Assembly (NCBI RefSeq): GCF_900637665.1
Contig: NZ_LR134386.1
Coordinates: 3,526,501-3,590,500, forward strand
Origin: Chryseobacterium nakagawai
Lineage (GTDB): Bacteria > Bacteroidota > Bacteroidia > Flavobacteriales > Weeksellaceae
DNA: 64,000 nt
Direction: 5' to 3'
Under the pieces are notes generated by a model. The model saw only the letters and a program-made list of their open reading frames with translations, was not told where the DNA came from and did no database searches. The position numbers and the translations under genes are program-made. Below, one piece after another: positions 8,087 through 17,221 of the stretch; position 1 is the first letter of the stretch, and every line of letters begins with the position of its first letter.

Positions 8087-8854
8087 TCACAATTTTACAA
8101 TTCTTAAAAACTCCTCCATAAATTGGTCTAGCCTGCATAATATCATCAACTTAGGATCTGCTGGCAGTAATGTCGAACGGAAAACGGTTTTGGCGACCGT
8201 CTCCCCTTCTTTGCGAAATCTCTTACTGTCTGTGATCGATGTTTCCATCAATTGAAGTCCCAGATCTTTGATCACATTATTGTAATTTTCATACAGCGGT
8301 GTTTTCTCCCTACCATCGACCTGATTCCAGAACAGCTGTATGCTTTTGATCTCAGTGTGCTTTTTCTTCATCAGGATATTGGTCAGGACATCAGTAAAAC
8401 TAAGGGTACTTTCAAGGACAACCCTATCCGCGGTTATGGGTGAAAAGATATAGTGGACATTGGCGAGTGTACTCAAAATGCCAGCCGTATTGACTGTTCC
8501 GGGTAGATCCAGAAAAACGATATCCGGCACAACTTCGGAATTATCAACATACGCTTCAAACTCTTGCAAAACCGTATCGGTCTTGCTCTGGAAAACAGGA
8601 TAGGCTTTTTTATTGATGGTTGTAAATTGCTTATGAGCCATTTTTTTTAGTATCTCATTCTGCATCACTGTTTTAAGGTCCCTCTCCCTCATCTGTATTA
8701 AACTGTACTGTGGGAAGTCACAGTCGAACACAGCGACTTGATATCCTAATCGGTAATGAAGGATACTTGCCAACAGTGCCGTGAAGGTACTTTTTCCCAC
8801 TCCTCCCTTTTGAGTGGAAAAGGCGATAATGACTGGTTGTTTTTTTGTTTCCAT
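8087..8854 (-). CDS. ParA/MinD-type ATPase (TraA-like)
   Basis: Cytoplasmic ATPase with deviant Walker A QKGGVGKST near the N-terminus, Walker A' region FDCDFPQ and Walker B FLDLPG. The start chosen gives METKKQPVII (255 aa). An in-frame ATG eight codons upstream (8878) is also possible and would give 263 aa. It heads the minus-strand tra operon, divergent from mobA across a 650-bp gap that probably holds oriT. ParA-type TraA proteins help maintain or transfer these elements. Confidence 0.85.
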   Translation of the reverse strand: METKKQPVIIAFSTQKGGVGKSTFTALLASILHYRLGYQVAVFDCDFPQYSLIQMRERDLKTVMQNEILKKMAHKQFTTINKKAYPVFQSKTDTVLQEFEAYVDNSEVVPDIVFLDLPGTVNTAGILSTLANVHYIFSPITADRVVLESTLSFTDVLTNILMKKKHTEIKSIQLFWNQVDGREKTPLYENYNNVIKDLGLQLMETSITDSKRFRKEGETVAKTVFRSTLLPADPKLMILCRLDQFMEEFLRIVKL

Positions 8855-9506
8855 TTTTTTTGATTTTATAGTTAACATTAGTTAACGATACTTCTAGAGT
8901 GATAGCTGGCTGGCTCAAATCATATCCGGCTTTCCTGCAATCTTAGGCAATTGAAAGCATATCTGACTTCCAACTGTAGGATCAGAATTCAATCAGTCAG
9001 TGGGTCTTTCCTGAAAGGATCCTGTACTTCCGTCAGGTTGGAATGCCTGACTGATCTTTATCTTGTGCTATTGCTTTCCGGATATCCTGACTAACGTCTG
9101 GAAAGTTGGTATGCCTGCCTTCAAGAACTCAAACGATTTTGCCATACATCAGTCCTGCCGACATTCTGGTACAAATAAATAACATCCGGCTGCACTCAGC
9201 TTCTAAGTGGTTGTCTTTGACTCGCAATGGATTTGTTTGGCCTTATGAACTTCAGAGAGTCTGTGAAGCATTGTCGTTTACTTTGTCAAAGCTTAGTTGA
9301 CTGGTTTAAAGCTATCAACCTTTAAACAGAAGAAGAGTCTGTACTACTGGATTAAATCTATTGTATTGTGGGTCTAGCCTTTCACCCGAAAGGGGCAAGT
9401 TGTGTTTTGAGCATCTCGAAACGATTTCGGATGCGCAAAACAACTTGCCCTTGCAGGGAGCAGAAACAATCTCCGAAGTCGATGTTTTTTAAATTTAATT
9501 GGATAA
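8855..9506. other. Repeat-rich intergenic region between the ParA operon and mobA
   Basis: No convincing gene. It holds a perfect 9-bp inverted repeat (ATCAGTCAG 8992-9000, CTGACTGAT 9047-9055) and a 14-bp imperfect direct repeat GTTGG(A/T)ATGCCTG(A/C) at 9037 and 9105, 68 bp apart. A long dyad next to mobA is listed separately. Such clusters upstream of relaxosome genes are typical of oriT regions. Confidence 0.55.
9393..9450. repeat. Long inverted repeat upstream of mobA, candidate oriT/nic region
   Basis: The left arm GGGCAAGTTGTGTTTTGAGC (from 9393) and the right arm GATGCGCAAAACAACTTGCCC (less its first base, 9431-9450) pair over about 20 bp with one mismatch and a 2-nt bulge around a 14-nt centre that contains CGAAACGATTTCG. 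It lies 57 bp before the mobA start, the usual position of oriT in MobA/MobB systems. It could also be an operator for autoregulation by MobA. Confidence 0.55.
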
Positions 9507-9947
9507 ATGATGAGTGAACATAATGGTAAACCAAAGAAAAAGACAGGACGCCATCCGAAGGCAGATCCCGCCAAGATTCGATATACGATCTCATTTAATG
9601 AGGTGGAACATTCCCGCTTTCTTGAACTTTTTGACCAGTCAGGAATGAACGTAAAAGCGCATTTTATCACTTCGTGCATTTTTGAAAAGACGATCAAGAC
9701 CGTGAAAGTCGACAAAGGAACAACTGATTTCTATATGCGATTGACCTCGTTTCACAGTCAATTTCGGGCTGTTGGAGTCAATTATAATCAGATGGTTAAA
9801 CTGTTATACACTAATTTTTCAGAGAAAAAAGCAGCCGCTCTTCTTTATAAATTGGAGAAACAAACTATAGAAATGGTGGAGATTTTCAAAAAAGTGATGC
9901 AGTTGATAGAAGAATTTGATCAAAAACATTTGAAAAATCTAGAATAA
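9507..9947 (+). CDS. mobA: MobA-like relaxosome accessory protein
   Basis: Protein of 146 aa. Basic N-terminus (KKKTGRHPKADPAKIR), a ribbon-helix-helix-like stretch YTISFNEVEHSRFLELF, then the conserved VGVNYNQMVKLL motif of Bacteroidota mobilisation proteins and a C-terminal coiled helix. It binds oriT DNA and recruits the relaxase. The stop TAA is separated from the mobB ATG by one base, so the two are translationally linked. Two ATG codons in tandem make the exact start uncertain by one residue. Confidence 0.85.
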   Translation: MMSEHNGKPKKKTGRHPKADPAKIRYTISFNEVEHSRFLELFDQSGMNVKAHFITSCIFEKTIKTVKVDKGTTDFYMRLTSFHSQFRAVGVNYNQMVKLLYTNFSEKKAAALLYKLEKQTIEMVEIFKKVMQLIEEFDQKHLKNLE

Positions 9948-9948
9948 G

Positions 9949-11232
9949 ATGATCGCAAAAATTGGAAGAAGCAGTAATCTTTTTGGCACATTGTCGTATA
10001 ATAATTCAAAAATTGAACAGGATAAGGGAGAAATTCTGATGACCAATAAAATGATTGAAACAGCTGACGGGAAGTATTCTGTTGCTCAATTAGCGAGATC
10101 ATTTGAACCTTACCTACTGGCAAACCGAAATACCGAAAAACATACGCTGCATATTTCCCTTAATCCTGATCCTAAAGACAAGGTCTCTGATGAAAAATTT
10201 CGAGAAATAGCTGAGCAGTATATGAATGAAATGGGTTATGGCGATCAGCCTTTCATCGTGTTCAAGCATACCGATATCGACCGCAGCCACATCCATATTG
10301 TTTCAGTTTGCGTTGATGAAGATGGAAAAAAGATATCCGATCAATTTGAAAAGATCCGTTCGATGAAAGTCTGCCGGGAACTGGAAAAAAAATTCGGTCT
10401 GATATCCGCAGTTGAGAAACAGTCTCAGGAAAATCAAAAGATCTTTCGACCGATTAATTTTAAATCTGGAGATATCAAAAGCCAGATTGCATCGGTAATA
10501 CGACACCTATCCTCCTACTACCAATTTCAATCGTTAGGGGAATTTAATGCGCTGCTTTCACTATTTAATATTACTGTGGAGAAAGTGGAGGGAGAATTAC
10601 AAGGCCAATTAAAAAGAGGATTGCTTTATTTTCCTTTAGATGACCAAGGAAAAAAAGCAGGAAATCCTTTTAAAGCATCTTTGTTCGGGAAAAATGCAGG
10701 AATCGATGCTCTCGAAAAACACTTCACTGCTTGTAAAAACAAAAGCAATAATCAACCGCTCAAACAAAATTTGAAAAGATCGATTATTGAAGCACATCAT
10801 TCTTCGAAAGATGAGCAAGCATTTAAAAAGAAATTGAAAAAAGAGGGAATTGATACTGTTGTCCGTAAAAATGACAACGGCAGGATCTATGGAATAACTT
10901 TTATCGATCATCATTCTAAAAGCGTTTGGAACGGGTCACGCTTAGGCAAAGAGTTTTCTGCTAACACCTTTAATGATTATTGGAACGATAACATCAAAGC
11001 CGACCTTACAAAAGATGACCAGTCACCAAAAGCTTCACAGTCCAACAGTAAGGAGAATTTGCCTGCTGAAGAAACGCATCATTTATTTGACTTCTTACAT
11101 ACTGAAAAACACGGAGATAGCATATTTGAAGCATTAGGTGGTTTACTTCCAGAAACACAAGGCGAAGATTATGAAGAACAGGATTTTGCAAACCAATTGA
11201 AGAAAAAAAGAAAGAAAAACAGATCAAGGTGA
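9949..11232 (+). CDS. mobB: MobB relaxase (MOB-P type nuclease)
   Basis: Relaxase of 427 aa, which nicks oriT and leads the strand into the recipient. The N-terminal relaxase domain shows the histidine metal site: FKHTDIDRSHIHIVSV with H107, H114 and H116. HTLHISLNP lies at 65-73. The catalytic Tyr is likely Y17 in LFGTLSYNNSK. The C-terminal part (about 260-427) is basic and low in complexity. Length and order after mobA are typical. No frameshift is seen, so the gene looks functional. Confidence 0.9.
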   Translation: MIAKIGRSSNLFGTLSYNNSKIEQDKGEILMTNKMIETADGKYSVAQLARSFEPYLLANRNTEKHTLHISLNPDPKDKVSDEKFREIAEQYMNEMGYGDQPFIVFKHTDIDRSHIHIVSVCVDEDGKKISDQFEKIRSMKVCRELEKKFGLISAVEKQSQENQKIFRPINFKSGDIKSQIASVIRHLSSYYQFQSLGEFNALLSLFNITVEKVEGELQGQLKRGLLYFPLDDQGKKAGNPFKASLFGKNAGIDALEKHFTACKNKSNNQPLKQNLKRSIIEAHHSSKDEQAFKKKLKKEGIDTVVRKNDNGRIYGITFIDHHSKSVWNGSRLGKEFSANTFNDYWNDNIKADLTKDDQSPKASQSNSKENLPAEETHHLFDFLHTEKHGDSIFEALGGLLPETQGEDYEEQDFANQLKKKRKKNRSR

Positions 11233-11251
11233 GCGAATAATATGAGTATTT

Positions 11252-11893
11252 CTAAGATGGGATGACAATTGATGTATATAGACTACAAACTTTCCACCCT
11301 AACGATTGATAAAGTGATCTGCCTTGCTCTGTTGCTACCAAAAAATTTTCATGAACATTTTGTGATACCGCAATTTTCTCAAGCTCCGCAATCAAATACG
11401 TTGCCAGACCTTTTCGCTTGTGATTTTCTTCAGTAGAAATTCTATCGTATATAGCTAAATCCTCTACTATTGTAATACGACCTATCGATGCCAATTCCCC
11501 TTCTTTCGTCAGCACTTTTATTAGGGTAGTTGAATTATAATTTTTAACATCAGCCTTGTAGTTAGCAGGCAGGGTAATTTTTTGAATATTCATTGGTGAG
11601 GAACAGTTCATCATGTACCCTTGTGGTTGAATCACCCATTGATCAGAGATTACATTTATAAGATCCTCAGGAGCAGCGCAGACTTTGAGGAACACCCAGG
11701 TTTCTTTTATAGTTTTTGTAAGTTGTATAAAATCGTCATTAAGCTCTGCAAATATATACCGCGTCTTTTGCTTCTCATAACCGACATCAACTTTAAAACC
11801 TGATTTAAATTTTGTTGGTAGTGGCAATTGACGTGACAAGGTCCAGGCGCGAAGCCACTTTTCTAAAATATGTGAAGAAATACCGTTTATCAT
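11252..11893 (-). CDS. GNAT-family N-acetyltransferase
   Basis: Protein of 213 aa. The C-terminal half is a GNAT domain with the acetyl-CoA motif A (HKRKGLATYLIAELE, a variant of R/Q-x-x-G-x-A) preceded by strands IGRITIVEDLAIYDRI. The N-terminal half is less conserved. It lies on the opposite strand between mobB and mobC, genes that are normally adjacent, so it is probably cargo inserted into the mob module. The substrate cannot be predicted. Antibiotic or protein acetylation are both possible. Confidence 0.8.
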   Translation of the reverse strand: MINGISSHILEKWLRAWTLSRQLPLPTKFKSGFKVDVGYEKQKTRYIFAELNDDFIQLTKTIKETWVFLKVCAAPEDLINVISDQWVIQPQGYMMNCSSPMNIQKITLPANYKADVKNYNSTTLIKVLTKEGELASIGRITIVEDLAIYDRISTEENHKRKGLATYLIAELEKIAVSQNVHENFLVATEQGRSLYQSLGWKVCSLYTSIVIPS

Positions 11894-12055
11894 TGATCAG
11901 CCTTTATTTTATAACAATTTTTAAAGATAGAAATTTGAAATAACATTACCTGTTACTCAACGCCAAATGTATGCATACAATGCCACAGGCTGCCACATTT
12001 CCGGTACCTGATCAAGGCACAATACATTGATTGTCTAAAATTAAACTTTACAGTT

Positions 12056-14056
12056 ATGCAGGGAGAAGATGATTTAAGAGGACTTGCCAAAATAATGGCA
12101 TTTATGAGAACGGTCAGTGTTATTTTGGTTGTGATGCATTTGTATTGGTATTGCTATGGCTTTTTTGAAGAACGCGGCTGGACTTTAAATCTTGTCAATA
12201 AGATCCTTCAAAACTTTGATCGGGCAGCAGGATTATTTAGCAAACCACTGTATTCAAAACTTTTTGCAGTGCTTTTGTTGAGCCTGAGTTGCCTTGGCAC
12301 CAAAGGGGTGAAAAATGAAAAGATCACCTGGAACAAAATATATGTTGCTTTGGGTTTGGGTGTATTATTATTCTTTTTTAGCATACCCCTTTTAAAACTG
12401 TCATCGGACTTTGTGGTTCCCTTATATATGCTGTCAACTGGTTCGGGTTATATTTTCTTGATGATGGCTGGTGTGTGGATGAGCAGACTTCTGAAACATC
12501 ATCTAATGGATGATGTATTCAACAGCGAAAATGAAAGCTTCCAACAGGAAATAAAACTTCTTTATAACGAATACTCTGTCAATCTACCAACTAAGTTTTA
12601 TTATCAAGGGAAATGGCATCCTGGTTGGATCAATGTCGTGAATCCTTTTCGCGCTACCATTGTTCTGGGTACGCCTGGATCGGGAAAATCATTCGCTGTA
12701 GTCAACAACTATATAAAACAGCATATTGAAAAAGGATTTTCCATGTATATCTATGATTTTAAGTTCGATGACCTTTCTACCATTGCTTACAACCATCTGT
12801 TAAATCATTCAGAGGGATATTCGGTAAAACCTAAATTCTATATCATCAACTTTGACGATCCTAGAAAAAGCCATCGTTGCAATCCCCTAAACCCGAACTT
12901 TATGACGGATATTTCTGATGCTTATGAAGCAGCCTATACCATTATGCTGAATCTCAACAGAAGCTGGATACAAAAGCAGGGCGACTTTTTCGTGGAAAGC
13001 CCTATTATCCTTTTAGCTGCGATCATTTGGTTTCTGAAAATCTACAAAGGTGGGATATACTGTACGTTTCCACACGCCATTGAATTGCTGAACAAAAAAT
13101 ACGAGGATGTCTTTACGATTCTCACTTCTTACTCCGAATTGGAGAACTACCTCTCCCCTTTTATGGATGCCTGGCAGGGCGGTGCACAGGATCAGTTGCA
13201 GGGGCAGATCGCTTCGGCAAAAATCCCTTTGTCGCGGATGATCTCTCCGCAACTCTATTGGGTAATGACAGGGGATGACTTTGCGTTGGATATCAATAAT
13301 CCGAAGGAACCGAAGATTTTGTGTGTAGGAAATAATCCTGACCGGCAGAATATATATTCAGCAGCTCTGGGACTTTACAACTCAAGGATTGTCAAACTGA
13401 TCAATAAGAAAGGACAGCTAAAAAGCTCGGTCATAATTGATGAGCTCCCTACGATTTATTTCAGAGGATTGGATAATCTGATCGCAACCGCCAGAAGCAA
13501 CAAGGTTTCTGTTTGTCTGGGATTTCAGGATTTTTCACAGTTGACCAGGGATTACGGCGATAAGGAAAGCAAAGTGATCCAAAACACCGTTGGGAATATT
13601 TTCAGCGGACAGGTGGTTGGAGAAACTGCAAAAGCCCTGTCAGAGAGATTTGGCAAGGTTTTGCAGAAAAGGCAAAGCATCTCCATCAATAGAAATGATA
13701 CTTCAACATCCATTTCAACACAATTGGACAGCCTGATCCCGGCCTCTAAGATCTCGACTTTGACACAGGGATTTTTTGTCGGTGCCGTCTCAGATAATTT
13801 CGATGAAAGGATCGAACAGAAAATATTCCATTCAGAAATCGTCGTTGACACCGTTAAACTTTCTGAACTGGAAAAGAATTACCAACCCATACCTCAGATC
13901 CGCTCATTTGTCGACGAGCAGGGAAAAGACAGCATGCAGGCAGAAATTACATCAAACTATAAAAGTGTCAAAGCAGATATCGTGATGATCATCGGTAATG
14001 AAATGGAACGGATTTCAAATGACCCCGATCTGCAGCACCTCATTAATAAAAACTAA
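12056..14056 (+). CDS. mobC: MobC/TraG-type coupling protein (VirD4-like T4CP)
   Basis: Inner-membrane coupling ATPase of 666 aa that joins the relaxosome to the type IV secretion channel. Four hydrophobic segments lie in the first 150 residues. They are followed by Walker A LGTPGSGKSFAV (about 204-215), a Walker B-like VIIDELPTIYF (about 462-472) and a TraM-recognition-like region (ATARSNKVSVCLGFQDFSQL). The start at 12056 gives the usual short cytoplasmic lead before TM1. It is intact even though pore genes are absent from the window, so it would have to use a pore encoded elsewhere. Confidence 0.9.
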   Translation: MQGEDDLRGLAKIMAFMRTVSVILVVMHLYWYCYGFFEERGWTLNLVNKILQNFDRAAGLFSKPLYSKLFAVLLLSLSCLGTKGVKNEKITWNKIYVALGLGVLLFFFSIPLLKLSSDFVVPLYMLSTGSGYIFLMMAGVWMSRLLKHHLMDDVFNSENESFQQEIKLLYNEYSVNLPTKFYYQGKWHPGWINVVNPFRATIVLGTPGSGKSFAVVNNYIKQHIEKGFSMYIYDFKFDDLSTIAYNHLLNHSEGYSVKPKFYIINFDDPRKSHRCNPLNPNFMTDISDAYEAAYTIMLNLNRSWIQKQGDFFVESPIILLAAIIWFLKIYKGGIYCTFPHAIELLNKKYEDVFTILTSYSELENYLSPFMDAWQGGAQDQLQGQIASAKIPLSRMISPQLYWVMTGDDFALDINNPKEPKILCVGNNPDRQNIYSAALGLYNSRIVKLINKKGQLKSSVIIDELPTIYFRGLDNLIATARSNKVSVCLGFQDFSQLTRDYGDKESKVIQNTVGNIFSGQVVGETAKALSERFGKVLQKRQSISINRNDTSTSISTQLDSLIPASKISTLTQGFFVGAVSDNFDERIEQKIFHSEIVVDTVKLSELEKNYQPIPQIRSFVDEQGKDSMQAEITSNYKSVKADIVMIIGNEMERISNDPDLQHLINKN

Positions 14057-14059
14057 AGC

Positions 14060-14095
14060 AAACCTCAAATGGAAATTTTAAACCATTCGAGGTTT
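14060..14095. terminator. Hairpin between convergent mobC and rteC
   Basis: AAACCTCAAATGG (14060-14072) and CCATTCGAGGTTT (14083-14095) pair with one mismatch. The site lies between the two convergent stops, with T-rich sequence on the plus side, so it can serve both strands. A second small stem GGAGAATTATTCTCC follows. Confidence 0.6.
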
Positions 14096-14106
14096 TCGCA
14101 GGAGAA

Positions 14107-14952
14107 TTATTCTCCTTCTGAATTCTTGAAGTGCTGATCGAGATGTTCACAGACCAGATGCAAAAACTTCGTTGGACCTTGTTTTCGGTTTCGGATCTCA
14201 AATATCGTTTTGTGGAAGTTGCCTAAATCTGTGTCCAAGGATTTTTCTGCAAATTTAATGACCTCACTGAGCTCGATGTTGCCTCCGTTGAAACAACGCA
14301 TCTGATAAAGAGCATAGATGAGTTCGATCAAACCAACCTTGGAGGCAGACCATACCAGGGGTGACAAGGTTTTAGTGTTGTCATTATTACTTAATTTCTC
14401 GAGCTGCTTTTTGAGGTATTTGTCCATTTGTTGGCTGGCAATGAATCTGGCTACCAGATGATCGTGAGAAGTGGTAAAGCTGCTGTCAAAATTGTAGAAG
14501 CCTGACGATAATTTCATTTTCAGGTCGTATGAATTTCTGATAAAGACTTTATGGTCGAGATAGGTAGCCTCTCTTCGATGATAGCCATAAAATTCCGCAT
14601 GTTCCATGTAAAAACTTTTGAGTTTTTCCTGTTCTGCCTCGTAGTATTTTTTCATTGCCTTGTTCCCTGCATTCGGTTTATGGGATTCCAGTTCTAAAAT
14701 TGCAGATAAATAGATAAACTTTGAGATAAATTGTGGTTTTAGTTTCTTGAAAAAGTAAACCTCTTCAGCGATATTCTCAAAATCGTGCGCTGAGATCATT
14801 TCTTTTAACTTTCTGATGGATTCATCGATCAGCAGTAAGGATTTCTCTGCGACTTTCACAATATCGTCATCGTCGTCATATACTTCATTGATCTTCAGCT
14901 CTAAATCGTCATGTAATTTTGTGATCTTTCTAAAAATTGCTTTTGTTACCAT
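14107..14952 (-). CDS. rteC: RteC-family regulator
   Basis: Protein of 281 aa matching the RteC family: an alpha-helical N-terminus with FENIAEEVYFFKKLKPQFIS (113-nt downstream of the LLIDESI helix) and a C-terminal winged-helix-like part (LSPLVWSASKVGLIELIYAL, then FHKTIFEIRNRKQGPTKFL). In CTnDOT, RteC activates excision genes after induction. Here it sits next to mobC, as in many Flavobacteriia elements, and probably controls element mobility. No rteA/rteB pair is present. Confidence 0.85.
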   Translation of the reverse strand: MVTKAIFRKITKLHDDLELKINEVYDDDDDIVKVAEKSLLLIDESIRKLKEMISAHDFENIAEEVYFFKKLKPQFISKFIYLSAILELESHKPNAGNKAMKKYYEAEQEKLKSFYMEHAEFYGYHRREATYLDHKVFIRNSYDLKMKLSSGFYNFDSSFTTSHDHLVARFIASQQMDKYLKKQLEKLSNNDNTKTLSPLVWSASKVGLIELIYALYQMRCFNGGNIELSEVIKFAEKSLDTDLGNFHKTIFEIRNRKQGPTKFLHLVCEHLDQHFKNSEGE

Positions 14953-14998
14953 GTCCTTTTTTCAGAAATTTACAAAAATTCGTGTATTCATGCGACAA

Positions 14999-16702
14999 TC
15001 AACTGATCCCAAGGTCCTTTTTTCGATTCTTGATGTAGTCTGTAGGTCGGATTCCATTGATCTCGAAGAATAGGCTGGAAAAATTTTGCCTTGCTGCAAT
15101 ACCGCATTCTTCTGCCAATGCTGTGATGCTGTAATTAAGATATTTCGTATCGGTATTCAGAAGGTGCGTGATATGGTTGATCCGCAGCTCGGCCATATAT
15201 TTGTTGAAGTTCATTCCCTTGTTTTCGTTGATGTACACCGAGAGGTAATGTGAATTTGTTCCCAATTTGACAGCAACACTTTTTTCGGTCAGGCCTTTCT
15301 TGGTGAACATCAGCTCTTTCTCGAATTTATTAAGTTTCTGCCTGATTTCTTCGGTCATTGCTGCAGTAAGGCTGGTCTTTCTCGAAGGACCTTTTGGGGA
15401 CATCTCGCCATCAACGTCAGCAATGACGTTGGGCTGGTTTTCTAATTTTTTCTGCAGTAGCTCATACTGCTTTCTGATCTTGCGTTCCCTGTAGTAACGG
15501 TAGATAAAAAATCCGAGTAGCATTGATCCGGATGCAATTAAAATCTGTCCTATCATTATTTTCTTTCTGCTGGCTTTCTCAAGGCGTTGCTTCTCATCAA
15601 GTAAACTGCTCCGGTCATAATCCCTGTGAAGCTTCGATGACAGATAAGGATAGTCATTGCTGATCAGACTGTCGGCTTTAAGCAACTGATTGGTGTAATA
15701 CAGTTGTCTTTTAATATTTTTTTTCGACCTGTAGAAACCGATCAGAAAATTATAGCTGGGTGAAACTTCGGGAATGACAAATCCTTGTTTGTTAAAGATC
15801 GAATCGACCTTGTAGAAATACATTATACCCTGCTCAGGTTTCCTTTGTGCAATATCAATTCTGCCCAAATAAAAATAGACCACAGAGGCCCATGCGAAAT
15901 CATTTCGCTTAACAATGGCAGGCAACGACCTTTTAAGATAAGCGCTTGCTGACGTATACGCTCCGTCGTTGTATTTTGATATAGCTATGCACTTCAGAAA
16001 ATAACTGTTCTCCAGAACAAAGTCTATGTTATTACGGGTAAGCTTATCCCCTAATAAGCTCAAACTGTCGCTTTTTTTAAAATTCTTAAGATAGCGGTTG
16101 ATGACCGTCAGCTGGTGAAGACTGTTGAAATAGGCCTTTTTGTAATTATAGGTCTCATTGTTGTGAAGATCTTCGGTGATATGCTGACCGTAAAATCGTA
16201 TGCATTTCTCAAAATGGGACAACGCATCTTCATAATACCCCAAATGACCTTTGACGATACCGAGATGATAGACCACTTTATATTTTTGGTATTGGTCATC
16301 GGAACCTTTAGAATAGTTGTAGGCAAGAACATATTGATTAAGTGCCTGCCTGTAATTTTTTTGATAGAAATAGTAGATAATGCCCTTGCTGAGATGATCC
16401 CTGCTCAGATCATCACTCGTTCCGTACTGACGACTTGCCAATATTGCACTGTCCGCGTACTGCATTTTATGGGCATAGTCAAACTGACGTCCGTCGCGGT
16501 ATCCTTGAATTAGCTTATTAAAACTGGACTCTGATTTTGCTTTCTGGATGTATCGTCGTACCTGAGGCATGGCACTGCTGTCGTCAATGTCTTTTTTCTC
16601 ATATGAACTTCTTATCTCACTGAATGTTGTCTGATGACCCTGTGAAAACAGGAGCTGTGAAAAAACAGAAATGAATACAAGAAAGTATGCAACCCTTTCC
16701 AT
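14999..16702 (-). CDS. TPR-membrane-AraC regulator
   Basis: Protein of 567 aa. An N-terminal signal/anchor (about 1-20) is followed by a largely helical extracytoplasmic sensor of tetratricopeptide-like repeats (about 60-360), one membrane helix (about 377-398), a linker, and an AraC-type double helix-turn-helix at about 460-567 ending with a typical FSSLFFEINGIRPTDYIKNR. These one-protein sensors resemble hybrid regulators of Bacteroidota cargo loci. It diverges from the lipopeptide gene across 278 bp that carry direct repeats 22 bp apart, so it is the likely activator of the downstream locus. Confidence 0.85.
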   Translation of the reverse strand: MERVAYFLVFISVFSQLLFSQGHQTTFSEIRSSYEKKDIDDSSAMPQVRRYIQKAKSESSFNKLIQGYRDGRQFDYAHKMQYADSAILASRQYGTSDDLSRDHLSKGIIYYFYQKNYRQALNQYVLAYNYSKGSDDQYQKYKVVYHLGIVKGHLGYYEDALSHFEKCIRFYGQHITEDLHNNETYNYKKAYFNSLHQLTVINRYLKNFKKSDSLSLLGDKLTRNNIDFVLENSYFLKCIAISKYNDGAYTSASAYLKRSLPAIVKRNDFAWASVVYFYLGRIDIAQRKPEQGIMYFYKVDSIFNKQGFVIPEVSPSYNFLIGFYRSKKNIKRQLYYTNQLLKADSLISNDYPYLSSKLHRDYDRSSLLDEKQRLEKASRKKIMIGQILIASGSMLLGFFIYRYYRERKIRKQYELLQKKLENQPNVIADVDGEMSPKGPSRKTSLTAAMTEEIRQKLNKFEKELMFTKKGLTEKSVAVKLGTNSHYLSVYINENKGMNFNKYMAELRINHITHLLNTDTKYLNYSITALAEECGIAARQNFSSLFFEINGIRPTDYIKNRKKDLGIS

Positions 16703-16848
16703 ATCACTTATTTTAGAAACTCACCATATCAAATTTAGACATTTTTTTTAGTGAAATTATGAGATCACATAGATTTCATACTATCAAAAAGCATAGGAGG
16801 CTTTATTTTATTGATAAACAACTACATAGTCACTAAAATCAATGGGAT

Positions 16849-16882
16849 CAATTTTAAAATTGTGACGTATTAATTTTAAAAT
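16849..16882. promoter_or_regulatory. Direct repeats upstream of the lipopeptide gene, candidate AraC sites
   Basis: The 11-mer AATTTTAAAAT occurs at 16850-16860 and again at 16872-16882, exactly 22 bp (two helical turns) apart. The first copy sits in a 14-bp perfect palindrome CAATTTTAAAATTG. They lie about 100-130 bp before the ATG at 16981, a normal position for an AraC-type activator, whose gene is divergent. Confidence 0.45.
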
Positions 16883-16980
16883 CACGCCGAACAACACTTT
16901 TTTTGAGGCTTTTTGACCGATACCTTTGGCTTAGAATTCTATCTTAATCCGGCCGGGATAACCCAATTAAAAAAATTAAA

Positions 16981-17202
16981 ATGAAAAAGCTTATCCCAAT
17001 TTTTAGTATAGCGATAGCGTCAGTTTTATTGCAAAACTGTACCGATCGAGATGAAGATGTCAGTGCAGATCATAGTCGATCAAATGACACACAACCAGAG
17101 TTCATGATGCGTGGAGATTCGACCAGATCGTCAGGAGAAATTGTAGATCCCGATCCGCCGGTAAGAGATGGCGATAATTGGCGGTCTGTCCCAAAAAAGT
17201 AA
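16981..17202 (+). CDS. Small secreted lipopeptide precursor with Pro/Asp-rich C-terminal motif
   Basis: Protein of 73 aa. Signal peptide with lipobox LQNC (C20), a short acidic linker (TDRDEDVSADHS), then the compact C-terminal motif EIVDPDPPVRDGDNWR near the end. I recall short Bacteroidota lipoproteins with a similar DPP...G..W tail next to SusC/SusD and MauE-like genes, but cannot name a family. Its position at the head of the cargo locus, and the secreted peptidase and TonB-dependent transporter nearby, make it a candidate signal, substrate or bait peptide. No function is known to me. Confidence 0.6.
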   Translation: MKKLIPIFSIAIASVLLQNCTDRDEDVSADHSRSNDTQPEFMMRGDSTRSSGEIVDPDPPVRDGDNWRSVPKK

Positions 17203-17221
17203 TCACACCTTATGACCTATG

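Noticed and set aside
9374..9715. Minus-strand frames overlapping the inverted repeat and mobA
   Set aside because: They run through mobA and the oriT-like dyad, with no family match.
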